From a virus, in the IMG/VR virus record IMGVR_UViG_3300007513_000062, positions 1-50,375 of that record: a stretch of 50,375 nucleotides of DNA; one strand, written 5' to 3'. Each line of letters begins with the position of its first letter. Positions within the stretch are counted from its first letter, which is position 1. Shown piece after piece: positions 30,945 to 38,989 of the stretch. Both the position numbers and the translations under genes were made by a program. The notes under the pieces were generated by a model, which did no database searches, was not told the origin of the DNA, and saw nothing but the letters and a program-made list of their open reading frames with translations.

Positions 30945-31019
30945 ACGGCTCCGATTTCCTCCGGTTCTAGGTCAGATAAAGTGAGGCATCTGTTTAGCTA
31001 ATCGTCCTACGCCACAAAG

Positions 31020-31170
31020 CTACCATCGGCGGGCGGTGCTCCCCCATGCCTCCCTGCGGGTCTGAGAGTGCCAGCAGTGGCTACTAAGGCCGGGGTCGGG
31101 CTCCGGCGATAAACCAACCCAGTGGGAGCGCAGGGGAATTGTAGCGCTCGCTTCCGACACGGGGCTTTTT
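31020..31170. ncRNA. Candidate structured RNA with possible pseudoknot
   Basis: This gap has no gene but many mutually consistent helices: 31087-31105 forms a 7-bp stem (GCCGGGG with CTCCGGC), 31067-31084 a second stem, 31128-31146 a third (AGCGC with GCGCT), GCTCCC (31039-31044) pairs with GGGAGC (31124-31129) and CCCTGC (31052-31057) with GCAGGG (31130-31135). The last two pairings interleave, giving a pseudoknot or two alternative states. It lies between the zinc-ribbon gene and tRNA-Lys. It does not match a tmRNA, RNase P, cobalamin or TPP element that I can recognise. The strand is not settled. Confidence 0.45.
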
Positions 31171-31207
31171 GCTGACAGGCTCTCATATTTTCTCCTCAGA
31201 GACTTAT

Positions 31208-31223
31208 TAATAATACGTTATTA
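31208..31223. promoter_or_regulatory. AT-rich inverted repeat
   Basis: Arms TAATAA and TTATTA with four bases between lie upstream of the structured stretch in minus sense. It may be a promoter or operator element for transcripts running leftward. Confidence 0.3.
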
Positions 31224-31283
31224 CAAGCCAGTGTAAAATACCCCGAATGGACTCTGTTGGCAAAGGCCCCCAAAGTAAAAAAG

Positions 31284-31359
31284 TGGTGGGCCGCCTGGGA
31301 CTTGAACCCAGAACCTGCGGATTAAAAGTCCGATGCTCTACCTGTTGAGCTAACGGCCC
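31284..31359 (-). tRNA. tRNA-Lys (anticodon TTT)
   Basis: A cloverleaf in minus sense: acceptor GGGCCGT with GCGGCCC, anticodon loop CTTTTAA (anticodon TTT), T arm GGTTCAAGTCC and encoded CCA. It reads AAA and AAG codons. Confidence 0.92.
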
Positions 31360-31375
31360 TGAAAATAGAGTGTAT

Positions 31376-31461
31376 TGGTGGGGCTGGAGGGACTCGAACC
31401 CTCAATCCCATAGGGCGTCAGATTTTAAGTCTGATGCGTATACCAGTTCCGCCACAACCCC
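31376..31461 (-). tRNA. tRNA-Leu (anticodon TAA)
   Basis: A class II tRNA with long variable arm. Acceptor GGGGTTG with CAGCCCC, anticodon loop CTTAAAA (anticodon TAA), T arm GGTTCGAGTCC and encoded CCA. It reads TTA codons. It lies 16 bases from the tRNA-Lys gene. Confidence 0.92.
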
Positions 31462-31510
31462 TAGAAGAGGACAGGTACCCCCGGCAGTCTTGCTACCGGG
31501 GGAACCCGTC

Positions 31511-31873
31511 CTAATTCATGAAATCTTTATCAGGCTTCGGCATGTTGGCCAGCATTTGCTCAGCTAGATCGTCTTTTGTCATTTTTCTACATTCAGCTAT
31601 TCCGCTGTCAACAATTACGTCTTTGAGCATTTCAAGTTTTTGGTGGTGCTCTTCCAGAGCAGCACACATGCTTGAAAGAAGAGCGGCTATTGCGGGGTGC
31701 TCTTCCTCAAACTTCGCTGCGGACTTCAGGTGTTCAGTTAGTCCCTCAAGGGCGGGCAGGAACTCTTTAACACCCTCATCATCATCAGACTTTTCTCTAA
31801 TAAAATCAGTGAACTGTTCAATAATTTTTATGAACTGGTTCCCTGCCTCTTTGCTTTCATTTTCTCTGCTCAT
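31511..31873 (-). CDS. Helical acidic protein, unknown
   Basis: The protein has 120 residues with a GGAGG site and is almost entirely helical and acidic (QFIKIIEQFTDFIREKSDDDEG, ALEEHHQKLEMLKDVIVDSG). It lies between tRNA-Leu and tRNA-Ile genes. No family is recognised. Confidence 0.6.
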   Translation of the reverse strand: MSRENESKEAGNQFIKIIEQFTDFIREKSDDDEGVKEFLPALEGLTEHLKSAAKFEEEHPAIAALLSSMCAALEEHHQKLEMLKDVIVDSGIAECRKMTKDDLAEQMLANMPKPDKDFMN

Positions 31874-31898
31874 GCATCCTCCTTCTAGATGTCGTTTT

Positions 31899-31994
31899 TG
31901 GTACGCCCGGTGGGACTCGAACCCACAACCTCGCGCTTATCAGGCGCTAATACGGGGTATAAGTCCGCTGCTCTAACCATTGAGCTACGGGCGC
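31899..31994 (-). tRNA. Unusual tRNA-Ile with two anticodon-like hairpins
   Basis: The 96-base gene has perfect acceptor (GCGCCCG with CGGGCGT), D arm, T arm (GTGGG-TTCGAGT-CCCAC) and encoded CCA. Between D arm and T arm are two hairpins instead of one: the first has loop CTTATAC (anticodon TAT) on a weak stem, the second has stem GCGC and loop CTGATAA (anticodon GAT) followed by a normal variable loop. Without about 20 bases (31949-31968) it would be an ordinary tRNA-Ile(GAT). It could be a tRNA with an insertion, a class II-like form reading ATA, or a non-functional variant. Confidence 0.75.
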
Positions 31995-32001
31995 TCAGCA
32001 C

Positions 32002-32157
32002 TTAAAGAAACCGTATTAGCTGTATAATTATAGAGATAAGGATACAGAAGAAGAAGAATGGAGCCCTCGTTTTGAGATGCCCTCTCCAATCGTACTCTCG
32101 CATAGCCCTCCGGAAAGATAAGCCACGTTGTTGTGACTCATTTTGCTTATACCTCAT
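32002..32157 (-). CDS. Small membrane protein, 51 residues
   Basis: ATG at 32157, TAA at 32002-32004. The N-terminal 32 residues are polar and basic and the C-terminal 18 form a membrane segment (FFFFCILISIIIQLIRFL). It fills the gap between tRNA-Ile and the next gene. The ribosome site is weak (GGGTG). The function is unknown. Confidence 0.5.
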   Translation of the reverse strand: MRYKQNESQQRGLSFRRAMREYDWRGHLKTRAPFFFFCILISIIIQLIRFL

Positions 32158-32175
32158 AACAACACCCTATTGCGC

Positions 32176-32520
32176 CTAGTCTTCGTCGTCTGAGATGATC
32201 GGCAATCGCTTTGAGCATAGAGTTGCATATTCTTTGTACAGGTGCTTTCTCGCGTCCTCAGACCTATCACCTTCGAATATAAGCTCTAACGCCATAGAGG
32301 ACAACATGTGGGAGTAGCATCCACAGTTTTCAGAGCACGGGAAGTTATCTTTTTCTAGGCTTTCCCGGCACTGCTCGTCAAATTTTCCCCGATACCGGGT
32401 GGCCATGTTGATACTTGAGATAGCAATAATCAGATCTTGAACACAATTCTCATTCACCTCAAGAGTCTCTATTTCCTGCTCAACAACCTTCCTGGTTGGG
32501 AAGGGTATCACTTTGGCCAT
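32176..32520 (-). CDS. Cys-containing protein, unknown
   Basis: The protein has 114 residues from the ATG at 32520, chosen because GAGGAAA precedes it and MAKVIPFPTRKVV is a common phage start; longer frames reach 32667 without a better site. It is helical with CSENCGC near the centre. No family is recognised. Confidence 0.55.
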   Translation of the reverse strand: MAKVIPFPTRKVVEQEIETLEVNENCVQDLIIAISSINMATRYRGKFDEQCRESLEKDNFPCSENCGCYSHMLSSMALELIFEGDRSEDARKHLYKEYATLCSKRLPIISDDED

Positions 32521-32780
32521 AGTTTCCTCTGGTGGTTTTTTGTCTTCTGACATTACGCCAACCCTCTCGGTTATCAGTCCGAAGGTACCCCTCGGAGATT
32601 GCTCTATTTTAACCCTGTATGGGGGCAGGGTAACAGGTCTTACATTACGGCCTAATAATGCAACCATCTATGTATATTTCATAACGCGACCATCTGCGCA
32701 TTACCTAGGTATTACCGGACCTTACGTCGGCGTGTATATCAACAAGGAAAGACTTAGAACACACAGTAGTTTCAGGGGCT

Positions 32781-32793
32781 TTGTTGGTATAAG
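32781..32793 (+). promoter_or_regulatory. Extended -10 promoter candidate
   Basis: TTGTTGGTATAAG, identical over 13 bases to the motif before the gene at 35554 and nearly identical to one on the minus strand at 19349-19361. TGGTATAAG is an extended -10 element, 48 bases before the next start codon. Confidence 0.55.
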
Positions 32794-32799
32794 CAAAAC

Positions 32800-32819
32800 G
32801 TAGGCAACTATCTGCCTAC
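32800..32819 (+). repeat. Leader hairpin GTAGGCA/TGCCTAC
   Basis: A perfect 7-bp stem with a 6-base loop lies between the promoter motif and the ribosome site of the next gene, so it would form at the 5' end of the transcript. It has no T run; it may stabilise the mRNA or bind a regulator. Confidence 0.5.
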
Positions 32820-32840
32820 TCACAACCAAAAGGAGCGATG

Positions 32841-33392
32841 ATGAATGTAGACTTTGAGGTGGTTAAAAACACCGTGTTCGGAAAGTTCTTGGGCTCGGCG
32901 TTCCAAGAAACACTTAGGCAGTTGCTGGCCGAGAAGGGTGATCCTTCTACGCTTAATACTGGCTCGCTAGATATTGATGTAACGTTGAATGGTAAGAGCC
33001 TAGACCTACAGCGGGTGTTCAGTTCCTTTGAGAAGGAGATCAGCACTCAAGCGGTTGCGACACCGCCAGCGCGTCTAACGGCAGAGGTTCGCTCACAGGA
33101 TGAGATAGTTGTAACCAGGGCATGGCTTGAGGAACTTTCAGCCCAACTTGAATCGATCTGCGACGAGACACACTCAGTAGACTCTTCCGTGTATGACTGC
33201 TTTCATGAGGCAGCCTGCGCAGCAGCAAACGTTGTCGGTGAGGTCGCTCAGGAGCAAGCCAGAGAGGCAGCAGGTGAACACAGCATGGGTGATGAAGCAA
33301 ATTATGAAGTGAGGGACAGAGTAGGAGAAGCTCAGTCGAGCGTTAATGGCGTGTTGAGTGCACTGAACTCAAGGCAACAGGCCACAGGGTAA
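32841..33392 (+). CDS. Unknown acidic protein with own promoter and terminator
   Basis: The protein has 183 residues; the second of two tandem ATGs fits the GGAG spacing better. It is acidic and mostly helical, with a Ser/Ala/Glu-rich C-terminal half containing Cys and His (SICDETHSVDSSVYDCFHEA). It stands alone as a single-gene unit with a promoter motif, a leader hairpin and a strong terminator, which suggests high and separately timed expression. Confidence 0.65.
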   Translation: MNVDFEVVKNTVFGKFLGSAFQETLRQLLAEKGDPSTLNTGSLDIDVTLNGKSLDLQRVFSSFEKEISTQAVATPPARLTAEVRSQDEIVVTRAWLEELSAQLESICDETHSVDSSVYDCFHEAACAAANVVGEVAQEQAREAAGEHSMGDEANYEVRDRVGEAQSSVNGVLSALNSRQQATG

Positions 33393-33397
33393 AAAAA

Positions 33398-33427
33398 TTG
33401 TGGGGGGCACGTAGCCCCCCACTTTTT
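33398..33427. terminator. Bidirectional terminator
   Basis: A GC-rich stem (GTGGGGGGC with GCCCCCCAC, loop ACGTA) with an A run on the left and a T run on the right. It separates the plus-strand gene from the convergent reductase gene. Confidence 0.88.
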
Positions 33428-33431
33428 ATCC

Positions 33432-35411
33432 CTAAATCACACACGTGTCACCGTCACAGAATTTCTCTGTTACTTCATGACGAGACGCACTGAAGTCGAT
33501 AGCCGTTGTCTTGGCTTTCATCTCCTCGTACTGATCTTTTGTGATTTCGATATAGGGCGCTTGGGTGTACCCATGGTCACCATCCATAAGAGGCAGGAGT
33601 GAGACTGATTTTAAGCGGGTCTCATAGATCTCAAGACACGTTTTGATGTCCCGGGACTCAGCAGTCTTAAAGGTGACAGTGATACTGACTTGGTTATCGG
33701 CCCAGTGCTTTTGCATATCACCGGCGTTAGCGAACTGCTCCCATATGGTTACGTCAGACTTACCCTTTTGGTAGTGCTCTTCTTTAACCGGGAAGCTGAT
33801 ACATGACGTGTCCGATGCGTAAGCATCGTTCTCAACAAGGTATCCAGCTTTCGCCGCAGCATTTACAAGCGGCGACGTGTTCGCCACTCGAATATTTCTT
33901 ATGTAATACTCGCTGTGCGGATAATGGATTCCGGGACTAGCACCACACAGCAGACTTACAGTTCCACTGGGTTTGACGCTAGTAACCTTGATTGACCTTG
34001 GGATACACAGCCACTCGCTGTATGTCCTATCCAGATCTCTTATAAACTCGTAACCGTTGTCGCACCACTCCAGGAACTCGCGCCGACCGTGCCTATTCAT
34101 GGCTTGGACGATTCCGCTCATTGAGCAGCCGATACGCCTGTTTCGCATCATGACCGCGTTTGTTCTTGGGTCATGAGTTGGGAGAAGCGTGACGGTTTTT
34201 GCGTAGAGGTACGCAAATTTCAGAGTACGTTGGTAGTCCTCAAAGGATTCATGGTGTGCGGGGAAGGTCTCAACCAGACAACAAAGCTCGAATGACTCAA
34301 GTGTTTGCTCGGAGCATGGGTTGCTTCCCATAGCTCTTACGTCATAGTTGTTTTTCTTCCCATCCATTCTGCGGTAATGTTGCATATTGGATAACCAGAT
34401 AACTCCCGGCTCACCATTAACAGCAATTGATTCCGCAATCCCAGAGTAGTCCATACCTACGGTACCGAAGACCGAGTTATTGGATGCCCACCGCCTATCA
34501 CGAAGAGCCTCTTCGTCTTGCTTGAGCGTAACGAATTCTTCGTCTTCAGGGTTTCCGAACATAATCTCAGCGGTTCTTCTGATCCCCCCACTGACGACAC
34601 ACTTGCCGATAAAGTTGAATATATCAACGATGACCGTGCTTGTGATCTTGTAAGGCTCACCATCCTTGGGGATGAGAAGCTCCGTGAGGTTTTCCACCAA
34701 ATCTATGAGAGGCTGAGGCCCGGAGGCCACACCACCGAACCCGCTGATAGCGGCACCCCTGGGACGGACTTTAGAGTAGTCGATGTTTTTGGGGTAGTAG
34801 CCCCGACCGACAAAACTATTAAGGACAACCTTAACGAGTTCCACCCAGCCCTCTCGGCTGTCATCAACAACGTAGGGGTCATCTGTAAAGCGGGGCACCT
34901 GGACCTTAATTTTCCCAGCACCCTTACAGTCACCTCCAACACCGACACCGAGCATGCTCATGTCCATCAGGAAGGTGAACGGGGCGGCGAAGTCTACTTC
35001 TATCTCTTCCGTGCTAACGAACGCACAGTTGTTAAGCGCGGCAGAGCCTTTATTGAAAACCATGTCTGTTCCCATGACCCACAGGCCACGTCCTGGCGGA
35101 AGCCACTTGAATTCCCACATTCGCTCAAACATTTCTTGAGCACTCTTCTGGGCCTTTGGCTCATTCCAAGGAAGACGTAGAGATCGACAATGTAATTTTT
35201 GGACGTTATACACGCCCTCAACCACTCTTTTGCAGGTTTGCCAGAATTCCTCTGTGCCCCCCTGTTCAAGCGGTCTTGCATATGTTCTTTTATATGTGAA
35301 ATAACCTAGAGCACCCCATTCTGGTTGCTGCTCCATGTATTTCTCAATAAAAGCAGAACTGAGAGTGAAGATTCTCACCTTCCGTTCTTCGGTTGGCTGA
35401 TTAAATACCAT
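33432..35411 (-). CDS. nrdJ: Class II (adenosylcobalamin-dependent) ribonucleotide reductase
   Basis: The protein has 659 residues, the usual length of the monomeric RTPR type. It reduces ribonucleotides to deoxyribonucleotides for phage DNA synthesis using B12 radical chemistry. Features: LNNCAFV with the first redox Cys; SNPCSEQ with the radical Cys and catalytic Glu; VSGGIRRTAE; KPSGTVSLL, typical of these enzymes; and a C-terminal CDGDTC pair for re-reduction. No separate radical subunit is needed. Host-derived B12 is implied. A GGAGG site lies before the ATG, and a divergent gene starts about 140 bases upstream. Confidence 0.92.
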   Translation of the reverse strand: MVFNQPTEERKVRIFTLSSAFIEKYMEQQPEWGALGYFTYKRTYARPLEQGGTEEFWQTCKRVVEGVYNVQKLHCRSLRLPWNEPKAQKSAQEMFERMWEFKWLPPGRGLWVMGTDMVFNKGSAALNNCAFVSTEEIEVDFAAPFTFLMDMSMLGVGVGGDCKGAGKIKVQVPRFTDDPYVVDDSREGWVELVKVVLNSFVGRGYYPKNIDYSKVRPRGAAISGFGGVASGPQPLIDLVENLTELLIPKDGEPYKITSTVIVDIFNFIGKCVVSGGIRRTAEIMFGNPEDEEFVTLKQDEEALRDRRWASNNSVFGTVGMDYSGIAESIAVNGEPGVIWLSNMQHYRRMDGKKNNYDVRAMGSNPCSEQTLESFELCCLVETFPAHHESFEDYQRTLKFAYLYAKTVTLLPTHDPRTNAVMMRNRRIGCSMSGIVQAMNRHGRREFLEWCDNGYEFIRDLDRTYSEWLCIPRSIKVTSVKPSGTVSLLCGASPGIHYPHSEYYIRNIRVANTSPLVNAAAKAGYLVENDAYASDTSCISFPVKEEHYQKGKSDVTIWEQFANAGDMQKHWADNQVSITVTFKTAESRDIKTCLEIYETRLKSVSLLPLMDGDHGYTQAPYIEITKDQYEEMKAKTTAIDFSASRHEVTEKFCDGDTCVI

Positions 35412-35505
35412 TAAGCTCCTCCTTAAATTCTTGGCGTTTTTCGGTATGTTGGTCGAGAAATATATCTATGTTGATGTCGTTATTACATGCGCAGTATTCC
35501 CCGCC

Positions 35506-35518
35506 TTGTTGGTATAAG
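35506..35518 (+). promoter_or_regulatory. Extended -10 promoter candidate
   Basis: TTGTTGGTATAAG, an exact 13-base repeat of the motif at 32781. The gene start is 36 bases downstream with an AGGAGG site between. Confidence 0.55.
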
Positions 35519-35553
35519 TACTCTGGAACACCCAACCAATAGGAGGATAGCAC

Positions 35554-36201
35554 ATGTACCCCAAGGAAAGAATTCTAAGAGAGTTTGTACGTAACGACAA
35601 CGGTGTACTTAGTAAAACTTATATAGACATCCTTTGCAATTTCTATGGACCCGCCTTAGCAAGGCTTAGTTTTATCCATAGTCTTGAGCATTTTGTCAAT
35701 CACGAACAGTTGCACAAGCGGGCTATGTGCAAAATGTACAGCTTGGTCCCGTACACGCTGCTTCATTGCTCGGAGGACAGTAGCCAGCCTTATCGAGTTG
35801 GCGCGGACATCGGTGCCTTTCTTGGCGCGTATTACGCTGCCTCTACAAACGTGCAGCGTCTTTTAGCTGGCCCGCAGTCCCACGCCCAAGACGGGAGAAC
35901 TTTGTGGGCTGAGGCTGGATTACTCCGGGGACTTGGTCCATATGGTAGAGGGGAACATCCAACCATTTTCCACGAATTTCGTTCCGCTCAAAACAAACTG
36001 GGGGAGGATATGGTCAGGGAATCCAGAAGGGAAGATCCAGATCAATCCCTGCAAATTCGCCTGCAGGACATCCGCAGAGCATATAACAGCAAGGTCTACG
36101 ACACACTGTCCACAGAGGGCTATACTAACGACGAATCGCTAATATCTGCGATTAGTGCAGATGAGTTATTTGCGTGTGATAATTGGAGAGCATGGACTTA
36201 G
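35554..36201 (+). CDS. Unknown protein, 215 residues
   Basis: A strong AGGAGG site and a promoter motif precede it. It is mostly helical with several Cys and aromatic residues (IDILCNFYGPALARLSFIHSL, ADIGAFLGAYYAAS) and a polar C-terminal region. No family is recognised. It may be co-transcribed with the downstream phosphoesterase past an 11-bp hairpin. Confidence 0.6.
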   Translation: MYPKERILREFVRNDNGVLSKTYIDILCNFYGPALARLSFIHSLEHFVNHEQLHKRAMCKMYSLVPYTLLHCSEDSSQPYRVGADIGAFLGAYYAASTNVQRLLAGPQSHAQDGRTLWAEAGLLRGLGPYGRGEHPTIFHEFRSAQNKLGEDMVRESRREDPDQSLQIRLQDIRRAYNSKVYDTLSTEGYTNDESLISAISADELFACDNWRAWT

Positions 36202-36226
36202 AGAAGCTGAATATAAACTAGAGACG

Positions 36227-36259
36227 CCTCTCCCCGCTGGCTGTACCGGCGGGGGGAGG
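36227..36259 (+). repeat. Strong hairpin between two plus-strand genes
   Basis: CCTCTCCCCGC (36227-36237) pairs along all 11 positions (one G-U) with GCGGGGGGAGG (36249-36259). It has no T run, so it is more likely an mRNA stabiliser or attenuator than a simple terminator. Confidence 0.55.
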
Positions 36260-36297
36260 TTACCTCGGAACCCACCCTTATTAGCAACCACCGGATT

Positions 36298-37851
36298 ATG
36301 CCTGCGCCTCCCGGTTGGTTCTCTGCGGAAAATCGCAGTTTGTGTGTTCTGGACGATGCGGAGGCGCATTTGAGCACAGAAATACCAGAGTCGTGGACCG
36401 CACTAGAGGCGGAATACGGTGACAGGCTGCTAGGGCAGCTACAGAACCGAGAATGGCGCTCAGTACACAGCCGGTACGGCGAGCGCTTCAACATGGACTA
36501 CGACGAGATAGTCGCTTGGGGCAAGTGGGTTAGAGGGCTAAGGGCTGCCCCCAAAAAAGAGGAACAACCGGCTGACGAAGATGGTGCTGATAACACATCT
36601 TACATTAGCGATACTCGTTACTGGTATGACTCTGAGAGGGACGTTTACGTCACCTTTATCCCAGGGGTTCCTCAACCTTTAGAGGTTCCAGGGGAAGTTC
36701 ACAGAGACATGCTGAAGGCCTACTCAAACTTTGACGGGAATCCATCTACCATCAACGAGATCTGTCGTGAGTTCAAGATGCCACGCCCGTGGTTCGAGAA
36801 GTACAAACGGATACACGGGTGGACCAAGGATCATGAGCCATTTACTCCAGATGAGATGATGGAGCGAGATGAGGGGGAGCTTGTGGATGAAGCCCTCCAG
36901 CTTCGAAGAGCCACGTTCTACCGCAAGTTTGAGCAGGAGAAGTGGAAAGAGGTACAGGCTGAGGCTAAGAAGTGGCGTGAGTTTGAGTCTCATGTATTTA
37001 GGAAAATCGTGGAGGTCATCGGGGGGCGGACACCACCCAAGCCTGTCCAAGTTAAGATCAAACCGGCTCGGGCACCCTATGCCGCCGTTGTTGGCTTGTC
37101 TGACTTCCATTGGGGCAAGTACTCTGATGGCGAGAACTGGGAGTTCTACGACAGGAAGATAGCTAGAAAACGGCTGTTCTCCTGCACAGAGGACGTCTTG
37201 TCCAGACTGATTCAATTTGGGACACCCGATAAGTTTATCGTCCCAATAGGAAGTGACTTCCTAAATATAGACAACGATCAGAAGACAACGACCAGGGGCA
37301 CTCCGCAGGACTCAGACGGAAATTTCTATGACATCATAGAAACCGCGTGTGTTCTCATGGAAGAGTGGATCGAAACACTGCGCCAGATTGCGCCCGTTGA
37401 GCTTGTGCTCATGAGTGGCAATCATGACCGCGCCATGGGTTACGTTTTACTGCTGTACCTGGGGGCGTTCTATAAAAACGCAGCAGACGTAACCGTAGTT
37501 AAAAACAAACAACCGAGACAGTACGTAGCTTACGGCAAGAACCTAATTGGTTTGGTTCATGGTGACACCGTATCAAAAACCAAAGATTTAGCCGGTCATA
37601 TGGCCAGGGAAGCAGCAAAGGAATGGGCCAAGTGTCCTTACCGTACGATCTATACAGGTCATTTGCATTATGAAAAAACGGAGACCGATGTAGCATATGG
37701 AGTAACGCGCCGCCAACTTCCTTCCCTGTCTGGCCCCGACAGGTGGCACGCACGATCCGGCTATGTTGGGGCCCCTAAAAGCCTCCCCTTGTATCTTCAT
37801 GATAAAGAACGCGGCCTAGTTGCTGTTATCCACGGCCCACCATTTGAGTAA
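36298..37851 (+). CDS. Calcineurin-like metallophosphoesterase
   Basis: The protein has 517 residues. The C-terminal half (from about 260) holds all the motifs of the superfamily: SDFHWGK, GSDFLN, SGNHDRAM, VHGDTVS and TGHLHYE. These bind two metal ions and cut phosphoesters; in phages such proteins may be nucleases. The N-terminal 250 residues contain a helix-turn-helix-like segment (TINEICREFKMPRPWFEKYKR) and a charged helix. The ATG at 36298 has a weak site; an earlier non-ATG start is possible. Confidence 0.78.
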   Translation: MPAPPGWFSAENRSLCVLDDAEAHLSTEIPESWTALEAEYGDRLLGQLQNREWRSVHSRYGERFNMDYDEIVAWGKWVRGLRAAPKKEEQPADEDGADNTSYISDTRYWYDSERDVYVTFIPGVPQPLEVPGEVHRDMLKAYSNFDGNPSTINEICREFKMPRPWFEKYKRIHGWTKDHEPFTPDEMMERDEGELVDEALQLRRATFYRKFEQEKWKEVQAEAKKWREFESHVFRKIVEVIGGRTPPKPVQVKIKPARAPYAAVVGLSDFHWGKYSDGENWEFYDRKIARKRLFSCTEDVLSRLIQFGTPDKFIVPIGSDFLNIDNDQKTTTRGTPQDSDGNFYDIIETACVLMEEWIETLRQIAPVELVLMSGNHDRAMGYVLLLYLGAFYKNAADVTVVKNKQPRQYVAYGKNLIGLVHGDTVSKTKDLAGHMAREAAKEWAKCPYRTIYTGHLHYEKTETDVAYGVTRRQLPSLSGPDRWHARSGYVGAPKSLPLYLHDKERGLVAVIHGPPFE

Positions 37852-37888
37852 AAAATGGGCGGGGGGTTATTTCCCCCGCCCATGTTTA
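37850..37888. terminator. Bidirectional terminator
   Basis: ATGGGCGGGGG pairs with CCCCCGCCCAT, with an A run before and a T-rich run after. It lies between the convergent phosphoesterase and ADP-ribosyltransferase-like genes. Confidence 0.88.
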
Positions 37889-38989
37889 TTCACCCCAAAT
37901 ACCGAAGAGGTCGTCAGTCCACTTCCCTCTAAGGAGGTTGTACTTTATTTTTAGCTGCTCATCGCTGTCTTTTGGGTACATATCCTTGATGTCCCTCATG
38001 ACTGCCCCGAGCCGCTCGTCTGTCTCATCGGTGGCCAACGGGAGAGCACCGTCTACCACAGAGCGGATGATCGACTCTTTGTCTTTCAAGGGTGGGGTCA
38101 TGTCGCCTGTCCCGAAGTGAAAAGGGTCGATAATCTCAATACCCGATCTGTTTGGGATGACCTCTTTGTTCCACGCCTCCAGACGTTCATTCTCCTGCCG
38201 AAAGAACTCCAACTGCCCCTTGAGGCCTTCCTCAGCCTCTTTGGTTAGATCGTTCTTCTCTCTAAGCAAGGTTTCTAATGCTTCTTGGCGACTCCCGTTG
38301 TCGGGACCACGACCGTACATGAATAGTCTAGCAGGATCGACATCTGTGTATCCCATAAACCATCGCGTCAACTCTGAGTACTTTTCGCTGCAGATGCCCC
38401 AATTTTGTATTGAGATAATCGGGTCTATGGCGGTAAGCGTCATTGTTGGATTAGACTTTGGGTCGTAGATGGACACCCGTGAGATTGCTCTCGGGTGAAC
38501 CCCTCCGAGGAGGCTGCACGATCCCAACCTATCTAACGATGCCTCCCACATGTGTTGCCACTTTAGGATGTTGTTTCTGAAGAACTCTGTCTTTTCGACG
38601 TAGTCCCCATCCCACGGGAAGTTCTTGAACTGCTCTTCCGTGCCACCCTCTTTGACATGCTCTATCGTCATTCCTCTAGCAGCTTGTTCTAAGAAGTCCT
38701 CATCAGGAAGAAGCTTGAGCCTGCCGTCCCCGATGCCTCCGGCGATGTTTCGGCTTATGTCGTTGGCCAACCTTTGGACATCAACCTCAACGATTCCCCA
38801 CTTCTCTCCCTCTTCTACTGCGCTGAAAGCGAAGTAAGGGGCGTACCCGCGAGTTAGGTATATTCTACTGTCATCAGAGGCTACGGTATGTTCCCAGTTT
38901 CCTTCTGATCCTGTTTTGTTTCTCGGCAATAGACCTTCTTTAATGGCTCGTCTAGCGACGGCCTCAGTCGTTCCGTGGTACAGCTTCAT
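37886..38989 (-). CDS. ADP-ribosyltransferase-like protein (second copy type)
   Basis: The protein has 367 residues. The ATG at 38989 is chosen because GGAG lies six bases upstream. KLYHGTTEAVARRAIKEGL near the N-terminus, then SRIYLTRGYAPYFAFSAVE and LLPDEDFLEQ, fit an ADP-ribosyltransferase fold with His, Tyr and Glu positions. The C-terminal 200 residues are a separate, charged, partly coiled-coil region. The target may be a host protein or nucleic acid. It is not closely similar to the gene at 27995 beyond the LYHGT core. Confidence 0.6.
   Translation of the reverse strand: MKLYHGTTEAVARRAIKEGLLPRNKTGSEGNWEHTVASDDSRIYLTRGYAPYFAFSAVEEGEKWGIVEVDVQRLANDISRNIAGGIGDGRLKLLPDEDFLEQAARGMTIEHVKEGGTEEQFKNFPWDGDYVEKTEFFRNNILKWQHMWEASLDRLGSCSLLGGVHPRAISRVSIYDPKSNPTMTLTAIDPIISIQNWGICSEKYSELTRWFMGYTDVDPARLFMYGRGPDNGSRQEALETLLREKNDLTKEAEEGLKGQLEFFRQENERLEAWNKEVIPNRSGIEIIDPFHFGTGDMTPPLKDKESIIRSVVDGALPLATDETDERLGAVMRDIKDMYPKDSDEQLKIKYNLLRGKWTDDLFGIWGE

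Larger units (their letters stand above)
32521..32840. other. Divergent intergenic region
   Basis: About 320 bases between divergently transcribed genes. It holds the TTGTTGGTATAAG promoter candidate and the GTAGGCA/TGCCTAC hairpin. An open plus-strand frame across it (32513-32803) has no ribosome site and looks non-coding. Confidence 0.5.

Noticed and set aside
31061-31085. TPP riboswitch, suggested by a CTGAGA string
   Set aside because: Only one short conserved string is present; the second conserved block is missing.
31020-31170. Cobalamin riboswitch, considered because of the B12-dependent reductase
   Set aside because: A GCCACTG-like string occurs in minus sense, but the conserved core blocks of the class are missing and the stretch is not upstream of the reductase.
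32513-32803. Plus-strand frame of 96 residues upstream of the gene at 32841
   Set aside because: No ribosome site; it runs across a divergent promoter region and ends past the promoter motif.
34518-35180. Open frame of 220 residues on the plus strand inside the reductase gene
   Set aside because: It is antisense to a clear class II reductase with all motifs; no start site or recognisable domain.
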